From Anaerozeibacter sp031551775 (lineage in GTDB: Bacteria > Bacillota > Clostridia > Christensenellales > Aristaeellaceae), in contig JAVBND010000083.1 of NCBI GenBank assembly GCA_031551775.1, forward strand, positions 1 through 64,000: a stretch of DNA of 64,000 nt. Direction: 5' to 3'. A program made the translations under genes and the position numbers. The notes under the pieces were generated by a model. It was given only the letters and a program-made list of their open reading frames with translations, had not been told where the DNA came from and ran no database searches. This document shows, one piece after another, positions 39,900-48,884 of the stretch. Position 1 is the stretch's first letter; the number at the start of each line of letters is the position of its first letter.

Positions 39900-40641
39900 C
39901 CGGTGCCGCCTTGCCGGGATCTTCGTCCGGCATTTCGATCAACACCCCTGCCGGGCCGATTTCAAAATCGAAATACTTTTTCGGGTAGGGCTCGTTTTCG
40001 AGCGAGTAGTGCCACCATTCGCTTTCGTAGGCGCGAAATCCCGCCTGTTCCATGATGCGGCGAAGGAGTGCGCGGTTGTCTTCCTGCGCGCCCGTCAGAC
40101 CCCGCGCGCCGTGGTGCGAGCGCGGGTCGAGCAGGTCGAATATGCCGCCCATGTCAAGCGGCGCGCCGTTTTTATCCGCCAGCGTCAGGTCCACCGCGCC
40201 GCCGCGGCTGTGCCCGGAGCGCGTGGCGATGTATTCGCCGAACAGCGCTTTTTTGTTGAGATGGGGATAGTGCTTATCCTTGGTCGAGCCGTCTTCCGCC
40301 TCCTTTGACCAGGCGACAAACCGATCGACCGCGCGCTGGGGGCGGGCGGCGTCGTAGACCAGCAAATTGAGGTCCTGTCCGGCCGCGATGCTTGCGGCTT
40401 TGATCAGGCCCTCGGCGGCTTCGATGCTGATCGCGATGCGGTTTGCGCTGTAGCCATCGACCGGATCCCCGGTGAAATTGTCGCTGGAGGCATACTTCGC
40501 GTCGTAGAGAATACCGGGCGCGGCTTCGTCCAGGTAGACAAAGCCGTCCGGCAGTTGGTATCGGTTGTTCTTTATATAGCTCGCGAAGCGGATATTTACC
40601 GTCGGTTGGCTCTGAACGATGGCTTGAGGCACATCCTGCAT
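39880..40641 (-). CDS. VanX-like D-Ala-D-Ala dipeptidase
   Basis: A 253-residue M15D zinc dipeptidase. It has the SxHxxGxAxD metal motif as SGHSRGGAVDLTL, the catalytic ExxH as EWWHYS, and YDAARPQRAVDRF as the conserved arginine region. Such enzymes cleave D-Ala-D-Ala, either in glycopeptide resistance (VanX) or in recycling wall dipeptides (DdpX). No signal peptide is evident, so it is likely cytosolic. No vanH/vanA/vanRS genes are nearby. A wall-recycling role is more economical, though a ddl lies 19 kb away. ATG 40641 follows GGGAGGATTTG. Confidence 0.88.
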   Translation of the reverse strand: MQDVPQAIVQSQPTVNIRFASYIKNNRYQLPDGFVYLDEAAPGILYDAKYASSDNFTGDPVDGYSANRIAISIEAAEGLIKAASIAAGQDLNLLVYDAARPQRAVDRFVAWSKEAEDGSTKDKHYPHLNKKALFGEYIATRSGHSRGGAVDLTLADKNGAPLDMGGIFDLLDPRSHHGARGLTGAQEDNRALLRRIMEQAGFRAYESEWWHYSLENEPYPKKYFDFEIGPAGVLIEMPDEDPGKAAPASEPPR

Positions 40642-40693
40642 GCACAAATCCTCCCATAATAAAGTAAAATGCCGTTTACGCCGCGCGGTACGC

Positions 40694-40723
40694 TTGCGCT
40701 CAAAAGGACTTTGAGTATATAAT
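40694..40723 (+). promoter_or_regulatory. Promoter of the small protein-pfkA operon
   Basis: TTGCGC (40694-40699), 18 bp, TATAAT (40718-40723), 35 bp before the GTG at 40758. Confidence 0.65.
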
Positions 40724-40757
40724 ACGCTTGTATTCGAACGAATGCAAGGAGGCCAAT

Positions 40758-40973
40758 GTGAACAAGCGCGACGCGGCCTGGATCATCATTCACATGGCGC
40801 ACAGCGAGGAAAAGGCGAACGCGATCGTCGATCAGCTCACGCGCGAGGGGTTTCTGGTAAAGGCCAGGCCGGTTGCGCGCGCGTTGTCGGCGGGCGAGGT
40901 GTGCTTTGAAGTGCTGGCGCTGACCAGTGAGGCAAAGGAAGCGCGCGACGTTATCCAGGAAATGGGCTTTTGA
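40758..40973 (+). CDS. Small conserved-type protein upstream of pfkA
   Basis: A 71-residue protein starting at GTG 40758 behind AAGGAGG. WIIIHMAHSEEKANAIVDQLTREGFLVKARPV and CFEVLALTSEAKEARDVIQEMGF suggest a small ferredoxin-like alpha/beta fold resembling DUF2007-type putative signal-transducing proteins. Similar small genes are, to my knowledge, common directly before pfkA in Clostridia. Their function is unknown. It starts the pfkA operon, with a 16-bp gap to pfkA. Confidence 0.7.
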   Translation: MNKRDAAWIIIHMAHSEEKANAIVDQLTREGFLVKARPVARALSAGEVCFEVLALTSEAKEARDVIQEMGF

Positions 40974-40989
40974 TGAGAGGGGTTTGACG

Positions 40990-42039
40990 ATGAAACGAAT
41001 TGGCGTATTGACATCGGGCGGCGACGCGCCCGGGATGAACGCTGCGGTGCGCGCCGTTGTGCGTGCGGGGCTTAAAAATGACGTATCGGTGATCGGTTTT
41101 AAGCGCGGCTACAACGGCCTTTTGATGCGCTCAAGCGAACAGGGCGACGATTTTTCACTCATGACTTCGCGCAGCGTGTCCGACAAAATCCATCGCGGGG
41201 GCACGTTCCTGATGACCGCGCGCTGCCTTGAATTTATAAATGAGCAGACCCAGAAAAAAGCGGTTGACAACCTGAAGAGCCTGGGCGTCGAGGGGCTGGT
41301 ATGCATCGGCGGCAACGGAACCTTTGCCGGTGCGAACGCGCTCAATCAATTGGGCATGCCCACCGTCGGCGTTCCGGGAACCATCGACAATGACCTTGAA
41401 TACACCGATTTCACCATCGGGTTTGATACCGCGCTCAACACCGCCTGCGAATGCGTCAACCGAATCCGCGAGACCAGCGACTCGCACGAGCGCGCCAGCC
41501 TCATCACCGTCATGGGCCGAGATTGCGGCGATATCGCGGTCAATACCGCGCTCGCGTGCGGCGCTGAAATGGTGATGATCCCTGAAATTCCCTGGACCAT
41601 TGAGGAGATCGCGGACCGCGTCAAGTGGGGCGTCATGAAGGGCAAGCATTCCATGATCATGATCTTCGCCGAAGGCGCGGTCAAATCGCTGAGGAGCGAC
41701 CTGAACCAACTGTGCGCCGCGCATGAATCGCTCAAAGAACTGAGCACGCGCCACCTGTCGGCGTTTGAGGTGGCGATGATGATCGAGGCGCTTTCGGGCC
41801 ATGAGACGCGCGCGACGGTGCTGGGCTATACCCAGCGCGGCGGCAGTCCCACCGCCAACGACCGGATTCTCGCCAGCCGCCTGGGCGCGCACGCGCTCAA
41901 GCTCTTGCGCGATGACATCGGCGGGCGCGCGGTCGGCATTCGCGACAACCATCTGATCGACGTGCCGATCGAGGATGCCACGACGGCGCGCAGTACCACC
42001 AACCGCGTGCTGGTCGATCTGATCGCGGAGCTTTCATAA
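40990..42039 (+). CDS. pfkA: 6-phosphofructokinase
   Basis: A 349-residue PfkA-family kinase committing fructose 6-phosphate to glycolysis. Visible motifs are GVLTSGGDAPGMNAAVRAVVR, the GFKRGYNGLL loop, PGTIDNDLEYTDFTIGFDTA (catalytic Asp) and VLGYTQRGGSPTANDRILASRLG. The nucleotide motif is GGNGT instead of the common GGDGS/T: an Asn at residue 109 replaces the Mg-site Asp. The Gly that marks ATP-type enzymes is kept. Phosphoryl donor preference is therefore less certain. ATG 40990 follows GAGGGGTTTG. The next gene begins 1 bp after the stop. Confidence 0.9.
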   Translation: MKRIGVLTSGGDAPGMNAAVRAVVRAGLKNDVSVIGFKRGYNGLLMRSSEQGDDFSLMTSRSVSDKIHRGGTFLMTARCLEFINEQTQKKAVDNLKSLGVEGLVCIGGNGTFAGANALNQLGMPTVGVPGTIDNDLEYTDFTIGFDTALNTACECVNRIRETSDSHERASLITVMGRDCGDIAVNTALACGAEMVMIPEIPWTIEEIADRVKWGVMKGKHSMIMIFAEGAVKSLRSDLNQLCAAHESLKELSTRHLSAFEVAMMIEALSGHETRATVLGYTQRGGSPTANDRILASRLGAHALKLLRDDIGGRAVGIRDNHLIDVPIEDATTARSTTNRVLVDLIAELS

Positions 42040-42040
42040 A

Positions 42041-43336
42041 ATGGAAGTCGAAATCACCGGCGTTGGATCGGAGCTTCAGGGCGTCGGGCGCGGGGATGAC
42101 GGACGCGCCGTATTCGTGCCCGGCGCGCTTCCGGGCGAGCGGGTTGATGTCAAGATTACACGGGAAAAGCCGCGCTTCCTTGAGGCGCGGCTGACTTGCG
42201 TCACGCGCTCTTCGCCAAGGCGCGTAAAGGGCGCCTGTCCATATGCGCAGATGTGCGGCGGGTGCGCCGCCATGCACATGGACTACGCATACACGCTTGA
42301 ACTGAAACGAAAAAAGGTCGAGGATGTGCTGAGCCGTGTGGGTGGGTTTTCTCAAGCGGAAGCACTGAACGTCGTTGCCATGGACCCCAACGTCCGCACG
42401 CGCAACAAGGCGGAGTACGCGATCTCTTCGGGCGCCATTGGCCTGCGCGAAGCGGACGGGCACGTGGTTATTGAGGTGGAGGACTGCCTGTTGCAGCATG
42501 AAGCGAGTATTGCCGCCATGCAAGCCGCGCGCGCGTGGCTTCGCACGGTGAAAACGCGGTTTGAAGGCTACCTGGTGACGCGCGTGACGCGCTCGGGCGA
42601 AGTCATGTGCGTGCTGTCCTCTGACCGCCCCATCGATGTGAAGGCATTGGCCGAGCGGCTCTTCGCGGACGTTCGGGGCATGGCGTCGTTTTATCGCTTG
42701 CAGTTAAACCCCAGGCCCGCCCACGCGCTTGACGGCTTCTGTCAATGGATCGAAGGGGAAAAGACGCTGACCGAAACGCTTTCGGGTCTGTCCTTGCGCA
42801 TGTCGCCGCAATCGTTTTTCCAGGTGAACACGGCGGGGGCCGAAGCGCTGTACTCGGCGGCGCTTGACGCGGCGCATCTGACCGGAAACGAGACGGTGCT
42901 CGACGCTTACTGCGGCGCGGGTGCGATTACACTGATGATGGCGCGGGCGGCCGGCCGCGCGGTGGGCGTTGAGATAGTCGCCCCGGCGGTCGGCGATGCG
43001 CGCTTCAACGCCCGGGTGAACGCGCTTGAGGGGAAGACCCAATTCGTGCTGGGCGACGCGGCGCGTTTCGTCCGGGAGCAGGCGGGCAAAGGCTTTCGCC
43101 CGGATGTGCTGTCGGTGGACCCACCCAGAAAGGGCGTGGACGAGGCGCTGATCGAGGATGCGCGAAAGGCCGGGATCGGGCGCGTCATCTATGTGTCCTG
43201 CGATCCCGCTACCCTTGCGCGCGACCTCAAGCGCCTGTGCGCGGGCGGGCGATATGAAGTCTCCACGGTTCAGCCGGTCGATATGTTCCCGTGGACCCAT
43301 CACGTTGAGGCGGTCGTCGGCCTGTCCGCTACATGA
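42041..43336 (+). CDS. RNA 5-methyluridine methyltransferase (TrmA/RlmD family)
   Basis: A 431-residue SAM-dependent uracil-C5 methyltransferase. An N-terminal TRAM domain (GVGRGDDGRAVFVPGALPGERVDVKI) precedes a four-Cys iron-sulfur site (CPYAQMCGGC plus a later Cys in VEDCLL). The catalytic domain has SAM motif DAYCGAGAITLMMARAAGRAVGVEI, DPPRKG and VSCDPATLARDL with the nucleophilic Cys. Firmicute homologues are usually RlmCD acting on 23S rRNA; the target base is not readable. It is co-transcribed with pfkA. Confidence 0.92.
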   Translation: MEVEITGVGSELQGVGRGDDGRAVFVPGALPGERVDVKITREKPRFLEARLTCVTRSSPRRVKGACPYAQMCGGCAAMHMDYAYTLELKRKKVEDVLSRVGGFSQAEALNVVAMDPNVRTRNKAEYAISSGAIGLREADGHVVIEVEDCLLQHEASIAAMQAARAWLRTVKTRFEGYLVTRVTRSGEVMCVLSSDRPIDVKALAERLFADVRGMASFYRLQLNPRPAHALDGFCQWIEGEKTLTETLSGLSLRMSPQSFFQVNTAGAEALYSAALDAAHLTGNETVLDAYCGAGAITLMMARAAGRAVGVEIVAPAVGDARFNARVNALEGKTQFVLGDAARFVREQAGKGFRPDVLSVDPPRKGVDEALIEDARKAGIGRVIYVSCDPATLARDLKRLCAGGRYEVSTVQPVDMFPWTHHVEAVVGLSAT

Positions 43337-43382
43337 CGGCGGGTTAAACGAAAATTTATATTGGATATACAAAAGTATGCCA

Positions 43383-43411
43383 TTGACGGCCATGGACGGT
43401 GCTGTTAAAAT
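43383..43411 (+). promoter_or_regulatory. Promoter of the hybrid histidine kinase gene
   Basis: TTGACG (43383-43388), 17 bp, TAAAAT (43406-43411). A ribosome-site-like GAAAGGATG follows at 43457-43465, well upstream of the first long-frame ATG. Confidence 0.6.
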
Positions 43412-43560
43412 AAGGTTATTGCCTCCTCCGGTTACAAGCGAATGGTTACTTTTCTTGAAAGGATGAATGCAAAATAGAAAAGACACCTCAATCGAATCTG
43501 TTTATCCACGATGTCTTTGCAAAGTCCCAGGATGTAATCTTTTTTGCGCTTGATAAAAAT

Positions 43561-46395
43561 ATGAAGATGATTTATGCCAACGATTTGTACAAGCGCATGG
43601 CTGGCATAAATCTTGAGGTCGGAGACGCTTTCCCCGCGGACACAATCTATGATGAAACGCAGCGGAGCGGCTGTTTCAAAGACGCATTTCAAACGGTTTT
43701 TTCCGGGGAAACGCTTTCGGGAGAAATCTGTATTCGCGGCGCGGATGGAAACAAAATCCCCGTTCGGTACAATGCCTTCCCGGTTACGGATTCTGACGGG
43801 AAGGTGGTTGCGTTTGCGTCGCTGGGCTTTAGCGTCAAATATTTATCGCGGCTGGGCTTTGGCCTGGTTATGCACGACATAACCGACCGGCTGAAGAGCG
43901 AAGCGGCAAATGCGCGGTTGGAGCTTGCACTGGAACTCGCGAGCGCCGGAACTTGGGAGATCGCTGTCCATGACAAGCTTCTGCATTATGGAGAACGTTT
44001 CCGCAAAATGCTGCGCCTTCCGCCGCCCCCGATCACCGTAGAGCAATGGGCGGATCATATTTCCCGGATTGCTGAGCCGGAACGGTTTCAAGGCATGATC
44101 GACTATTTGCGCCATGGTTTTGACGGCAGCCGGTCAAGCGACTATAAAAACATGTTGTTCAGATTCCCGGACGGAAGCTTTACTTATACCAACTGCACGG
44201 CGCGGACGTACTACGACGCGCAAGGCAATCCTGAACGCATTGTGGGCGTCACCTGGGACGTAACGCAAGATGTTCTCGAACACAAAGCGTTTGAGGAGAT
44301 AAAGGAGAAGCAGCTTGCATCGCAGGAGTTTATCACCAACTTCTGCGTTCCGTTTGCCCAGCCCAACGATGATTTTGGAGCGTTGATTGACAACGCCATC
44401 GTCGCGTTAAGGGTATTCTTCAAGGCGGATCGCGTGTCAGTCTATGAATTTCAGGAAGACAGATCGCTTTTGTGCACATATTCCACCAAGGCTGACGAAG
44501 CTGTGCCCGATATCATCGGCTACAGCTTTGCCTATGACGATATGGCGTCGCTCTATCAAGAGATGGAGGGTTTGCCCTATTATTACCGGCGCACGACGGA
44601 AAAGCTCTACAGGGATCATCCGACAATAGCGATCGGCGCCAAAAGCATATGCTACATACCCACCATTATCCAGGGCGTCGTGTCCGGCTACCTTGTGCTG
44701 ACCACGTACAAGGAACATGCGAATTGGGCTGATACTGAGTTCAAGCCCGCCACGATGGCCAGTTCCATCATCGCCGGCGCATATTCCATTCGAAAACGGG
44801 ATGAGGAAATTAAAAAAGCGACGAAGGAAGCGCAAAGCGCGAGTGTTGCCAAGAGTCAATTCATGGCGAATATGAGCCATGAAATCAGAACGCCGATGAA
44901 CGCCATCATCGGTATGGTCAAGTTGGCCGAAAAGGTTCATTCGGTTGACAAAGTCAAATACTATCTTGACGAAATCAAGAACGCTTCGGCGCATTTGATG
45001 AGCATCATCAACGATATTCTCGATATTTCCAAGATTGAATCCAGCAAATTGAGCCTCAATTCCAATGTCTTCAGTATGGAGCAAACCATCGTCAAGTCAT
45101 GTTCGATGATTGCGCTGAGCATGACGGAGAAGAACATTCGCTTTACCGTCAGCGGCGGGGAACACTTGCATTTGCGCTACATGGGAGACGACGTGCGCAT
45201 ATCCCAAATCTTGACCAACCTTTTGTCAAACGCGGTAAAGTTTACGCCGGAAGGCGGCAAGGTCTCCCTTGATGTCGATGAAATTGCGCGCGAGCGGGGC
45301 AAGGCCACCATCCGCATTGTCATTTCCGATACAGGGATCGGCATGAGCCGTGAGCAGCAGGCACGCGTCTTCAATGCTTTCGAGCAGGCGGACGGGAGCA
45401 TTTCCCGAAAATTTGGCGGGACAGGGATTGGACTGGCCATCAGCCGGTCGTTTGCGGAAATGATGGGGGGCTCACTGACCGTCCGATCGGAACTTGGCAA
45501 GGGATCGGCGTTTACGGTAATCATTGACCTGGAGTGCGCGGACAAGGAAGAGGAGCGGGTATTCAACAACATTCGAAATCAGTTGGCGGATTCGAGGGTA
45601 CTCTTGCTGTCGGCGGACGAAGCGGTCATTTCGCGCTTGGGAATGTGCGCGAAGGGGTTTGGGATTGCGCTTGACTGCGCGCGCGCACCCGCTGACGCCG
45701 TGAACATGCTGACGGAAGCGGAGGGGGACGGCAATCCCTACGACGCGGTATTTCTCGACGCGTCGCTTCGCCCGGCCGGGGATCAACTTGACGCGTACAC
45801 GCGCTTTGTGCGGATGCTTGATGTACGCAAGGCCATTGCGCTCATAGCGTACAACACTTGGACGGCGGTCAAGCGCGGCGCGCGGATCGGGAACATTGAA
45901 GATTATCTGGAACAGCCGTTTTTTGCCTGGTCGTTCTACAATACCGTGATGAAGGTCGCGCGCAACGTCAAGACCTACGGTTTGCAGGAAGCTTCGCAAA
46001 CAGCCGATTATTCGAACATCACGATGCTCCTTGCCGAAGATATCGAGATCAACAGCGAAATCCTTAAAGCTTCGCTCGAATTCACGAACATCAATGTGGA
46101 TGTTGCCAAAGACGGCGCAATGGCGGTGGAGATGTTCAGCTCGAACCCCGACAAGTACGATATCATCCTGATGGATATCCAAATGCCGATCATGAACGGC
46201 CTGGAGGCGACGCGCGCGATTCGCATGCTGCCCGCGTTAAAGGCCAGGACGGTTCCGATCATCGCCATGACGGCCAACGTATTCCGAGAGGATGTAGACG
46301 CGTGCCTGGACGCCGGCATGAACGACCACCTGGGCAAGCCCATCGACGTACAGGCGATTGTCTCGAAGATTGGCAAGTACACGAAAATGATTTGA
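43561..46395 (+). CDS. Hybrid sensor histidine kinase with two receiver domains (5' end possibly frameshifted)
   Basis: A 944-residue, apparently soluble hybrid kinase. It has a PAS domain (to ~105), a second PAS_3-like domain (~115-245) and a GAF-like domain (~260-410). The HisKA motif MSHEIRTPMN has H440 as phospho-acceptor. The HATPase shows NLLSNAVKF, DTGIGM and GGTGIGLAIS. A degenerate receiver (~680-800) follows, in which the conserved Lys-Pro is Glu-Gln-Pro-like. A canonical receiver has D872 in ILMDIQMP and a C-terminal LGKP. The PAS homology continues upstream of ATG 43561 in frame (NLFIHDVFAKSQDVIFF) with no start codon before an in-frame TGA. A ribosome site and ATG 43467 sit in another frame. 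Confidence 0.88.
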   Translation: MKMIYANDLYKRMAGINLEVGDAFPADTIYDETQRSGCFKDAFQTVFSGETLSGEICIRGADGNKIPVRYNAFPVTDSDGKVVAFASLGFSVKYLSRLGFGLVMHDITDRLKSEAANARLELALELASAGTWEIAVHDKLLHYGERFRKMLRLPPPPITVEQWADHISRIAEPERFQGMIDYLRHGFDGSRSSDYKNMLFRFPDGSFTYTNCTARTYYDAQGNPERIVGVTWDVTQDVLEHKAFEEIKEKQLASQEFITNFCVPFAQPNDDFGALIDNAIVALRVFFKADRVSVYEFQEDRSLLCTYSTKADEAVPDIIGYSFAYDDMASLYQEMEGLPYYYRRTTEKLYRDHPTIAIGAKSICYIPTIIQGVVSGYLVLTTYKEHANWADTEFKPATMASSIIAGAYSIRKRDEEIKKATKEAQSASVAKSQFMANMSHEIRTPMNAIIGMVKLAEKVHSVDKVKYYLDEIKNASAHLMSIINDILDISKIESSKLSLNSNVFSMEQTIVKSCSMIALSMTEKNIRFTVSGGEHLHLRYMGDDVRISQILTNLLSNAVKFTPEGGKVSLDVDEIARERGKATIRIVISDTGIGMSREQQARVFNAFEQADGSISRKFGGTGIGLAISRSFAEMMGGSLTVRSELGKGSAFTVIIDLECADKEEERVFNNIRNQLADSRVLLLSADEAVISRLGMCAKGFGIALDCARAPADAVNMLTEAEGDGNPYDAVFLDASLRPAGDQLDAYTRFVRMLDVRKAIALIAYNTWTAVKRGARIGNIEDYLEQPFFAWSFYNTVMKVARNVKTYGLQEASQTADYSNITMLLAEDIEINSEILKASLEFTNINVDVAKDGAMAVEMFSSNPDKYDIILMDIQMPIMNGLEATRAIRMLPALKARTVPIIAMTANVFREDVDACLDAGMNDHLGKPIDVQAIVSKIGKYTKMI

Positions 46396-46506
46396 CTCGC
46401 GCAAAATGAAAACCGCCCCGCGTTCGCGAACGAAGCGGCAATCTCGCCTGTCCCGCAAAACCGCCTTGCGAACTGCGGGGCAAGCGGATACGAAGGCGGT
46501 TAGGCG

Positions 46507-46543
46507 AAAAACAAGGGTCCAGGGGAATTGCCCTGTGACCCTT
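46507..46543 (-). terminator. Terminator of the malY-like/aldo-keto reductase operon
   Basis: On the minus strand AAGGGTCACAGGGC pairs with CCCTGGACCCTT across a short loop with one mismatch, followed by GTTTTT. Confidence 0.75.
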
Positions 46544-46551
46544 TGAAATGC

Positions 46552-47724
46552 CTAAAAACGCGCCGCGAACGCCGCCTTGAGCCGCGCGAGCGCTTCTAAA
46601 AGCACATGCCTTGGCAGCGCCAGATTCCACCGCTCGAACCCCGCGCCTTCTTCGCCGAAGATGTAGCCTTCGTCGAGGATCAGCCTTGCGTCCTCGCGCA
46701 TAAACTGCTCAAGCGCCGCCGCGTCAAGCCCCATCTTCCTGAAATCGGTCCAGGCCAGGTACGTCCCTTCCATGGGGTAAAGCTTCACAAAGGGCATGTT
46801 CTCCTTCAAGAACGCATCCAGCACCTCGTAATTCCCGCGCACATACCGAAGAACCGCATCAAGCCAATCCTCGCCTGCGTTGTAGGCCGCGATGGTTGCG
46901 GCGTGCCCGAAATAGGAGATGTTGTCAAACCCGTCTATGCGCGAGCGCAAACCAAACGTCTCCCTGAGCGCTTTATTGAAAATGAGCGCGTTCGCGTTTT
47001 GCAGGCCCGGCACGTTGAAGGTTTTGCTCGGCGCGTTTAAGGTCACGGAACCATGACGCGCTTCTTCCGACAGCGCGGGGAACGCCACGTGACGCCCGCC
47101 TTCCACGAGGTCGGCGTGTATTTCGTCTGAAACGACGAGCACGCCGTTGCTGCGCGCGATGTCAAACACCCTTTGAAGTTCCGCGCGCGTCCAAACGCGG
47201 CCCACCGGGTTGTGCGGCGAACACAGCAGCATCAGCTTTGTATCCGGCTTTTTCGCCGCGCGCTCAAGGGATTCATAGTCCATCTCGTAGCCGCCCTCGG
47301 CCAAAGTCAGCGGGCATTTCTCGACGCGTCGCCTGTTGAGCTCGATGCTGGCGGCGAAGGGATGGTAGACCGGCGTTTGAATGATGACGCCGTCGCCGGG
47401 CTCGGTGAACGCGCGGATTGCAATCGCGACGGCGGGCACGACGCCTGACACGTGCAGGATATCATCGCGCGTAACTTCAAGGCCGTGCCGCTTCATCATC
47501 CAACCGGCGACCGCCTCATAATACGCGTCCGTCGCGTCGGTATAACCGTAGATGCCATGCTGCGCCGCGCGCACGACCGCTTCTCTTACGCAGGGCGGGG
47601 CAGCCAGTTCCATATCGGCCACCGACATCGCCACGATGCCCAGTCGCTTCTCTTCCTCGGTCCGCCGCTCCCATTTGCACGAGCCTGTGCCCGTGCGGTC
47701 GATCAATGTGTCAAAATCGTACAT
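46552..47724 (-). CDS. MalY/PatB-type PLP-dependent cystathionine beta-lyase
   Basis: A 390-residue fold-type I PLP enzyme. The MalY/PatB class is recognised by DRTGTGSCKWERR at the N-terminus, VADMELAAPPCVREAV, SGVVPAVAIAIRAF, NPVGRVWTRAEL, VVSDEIHADLV and the PLP lysine in NAPSKTFNVPGLQ. Members cleave C-S bonds of cystathionine or cysteine conjugates, and some also act as aminotransferases. It lies 12 bp downstream of the Fe-S aldo/keto reductase gene, so the two form an operon. ATG 47724 follows GGGAGG. Confidence 0.9.
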   Translation of the reverse strand: MYDFDTLIDRTGTGSCKWERRTEEEKRLGIVAMSVADMELAAPPCVREAVVRAAQHGIYGYTDATDAYYEAVAGWMMKRHGLEVTRDDILHVSGVVPAVAIAIRAFTEPGDGVIIQTPVYHPFAASIELNRRRVEKCPLTLAEGGYEMDYESLERAAKKPDTKLMLLCSPHNPVGRVWTRAELQRVFDIARSNGVLVVSDEIHADLVEGGRHVAFPALSEEARHGSVTLNAPSKTFNVPGLQNANALIFNKALRETFGLRSRIDGFDNISYFGHAATIAAYNAGEDWLDAVLRYVRGNYEVLDAFLKENMPFVKLYPMEGTYLAWTDFRKMGLDAAALEQFMREDARLILDEGYIFGEEGAGFERWNLALPRHVLLEALARLKAAFAARF

Positions 47725-47736
47725 ATGGGTCCTCCC

Positions 47737-48852
47737 TTATGCGAACACTTCCGCGGATTGCCTGAGCCATTGCGTGATTTTCAAATGCTGCGGGCAGGCC
47801 TTTTCACACGCGCCGCACGCAATGCAGTCATCGGGGCCCGATTCGAGCGTAGCGAAATGGTAAAGGCTGTTGACGGACGGATTGATTCCGTAGACCATGC
47901 TCGCGTTCAGCGCGTCCATGATGCTTGGGATGCCAATCGACTTCGGGCAGCCTTCCAGGCAATACCCGCACCCTGTGCAGCCTGTGACTTCTGTGGCGCT
48001 GAGCGCCTCGGCCGCGCGGTCCAGCGCCGCCTGCTCGGTTCGGGTGATCGGAGCAAAGTTTGAAAACAAACGGACATTTTCCTCGAGCTGCGCAAAAGTA
48101 GACATGCCGCTGAGCACCATCTCAACGCCCGGAAGCGTTGCGGCATACCGGAGCGCCCAAGCGGCCGGGGGCAGGTTGGGGCGGGCCTTCCGAAGCGCCG
48201 CATTGGCCGCGTCCGGCAGGCTCGCCAAGAGTCCGCCCTTGATCGGCTCCATCGCGACGACGGGCAGCTTGCGCTCCGCGCAGGCTTCGTAGCACAGATG
48301 GGACTGGACGACGCTCGACTCCCAGTCGGCGTAGTTGATCTGCAACTGCACGAATTCGACCTCCGGATGCCGATCCAGAATTCGCTTTAGCACATCGGCG
48401 CTGTCGTGAAAGGAAAAGCCAATCTTGCGGATCAGGCCCTTGTCCTTCATGCGCGCGAAGAAACGCCAGATGTTTTGCGCTTCCATCTTTTGCGCGCTCT
48501 CATGATCAAGCGCGTGCGCGAGGTAGCGGTCAAAATACCCGGCGCCCGTGCGCGAGAGCTGGGTATCGAAGATGGGGCGTATGTCCTCTTCGCTTTCACT
48601 CGCCCATACGGGAAACTTGTCCGCGATTTCAAGCGCCGCGCGCGCGTAGCGCTGCGTGAGCGCGTCGCGCACGGCCACTTCACTCGCCCCGTACAGGTAG
48701 GCCCACGCCGTGTCAAAGTAGCGGTACCCCGCCTTGACAAAGTGATCGACCATCGCCTTCACTTGCTCCATATCGAGCTGAACGCCTGCCGACATGGGCA
48801 GGCGCATCAGTCCGAAGCCAAGCTTGGGCGAAAAAGACGCCGCTTGCTTCAT
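47737..48852 (-). CDS. Aldo/keto reductase with C-terminal 4Fe-4S domain
   Basis: A 371-residue protein: a TIM-barrel aldo/keto reductase (LGFGLMRLPM, YRYFDTAWAYLYGASE with the catalytic Tyr, IRKIGFSFHDS). A ferredoxin-like tail follows with two Cys clusters, CTGCGYCLEGCPKS near residue 290 and CIACGACEKACPQH near 345, each suited to a 4Fe-4S centre. This subgroup is common in anaerobes, and its substrates are mostly unknown. First gene of a short operon with the MalY-like lyase. Confidence 0.92.
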   Translation of the reverse strand: MKQAASFSPKLGFGLMRLPMSAGVQLDMEQVKAMVDHFVKAGYRYFDTAWAYLYGASEVAVRDALTQRYARAALEIADKFPVWASESEEDIRPIFDTQLSRTGAGYFDRYLAHALDHESAQKMEAQNIWRFFARMKDKGLIRKIGFSFHDSADVLKRILDRHPEVEFVQLQINYADWESSVVQSHLCYEACAERKLPVVAMEPIKGGLLASLPDAANAALRKARPNLPPAAWALRYAATLPGVEMVLSGMSTFAQLEENVRLFSNFAPITRTEQAALDRAAEALSATEVTGCTGCGYCLEGCPKSIGIPSIMDALNASMVYGINPSVNSLYHFATLESGPDDCIACGACEKACPQHLKITQWLRQSAEVFA

Positions 48853-48884
48853 AAAATATGTTTTCTCCCTGTCGATATCAAACC

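Noticed and set aside
39880..40641. Vancomycin-resistance cluster based on the VanX-like gene
   Set aside because: No vanH, vanA/B-type ligase or vanRS genes are adjacent. The ddl at 19.5 kb is in a different operon.
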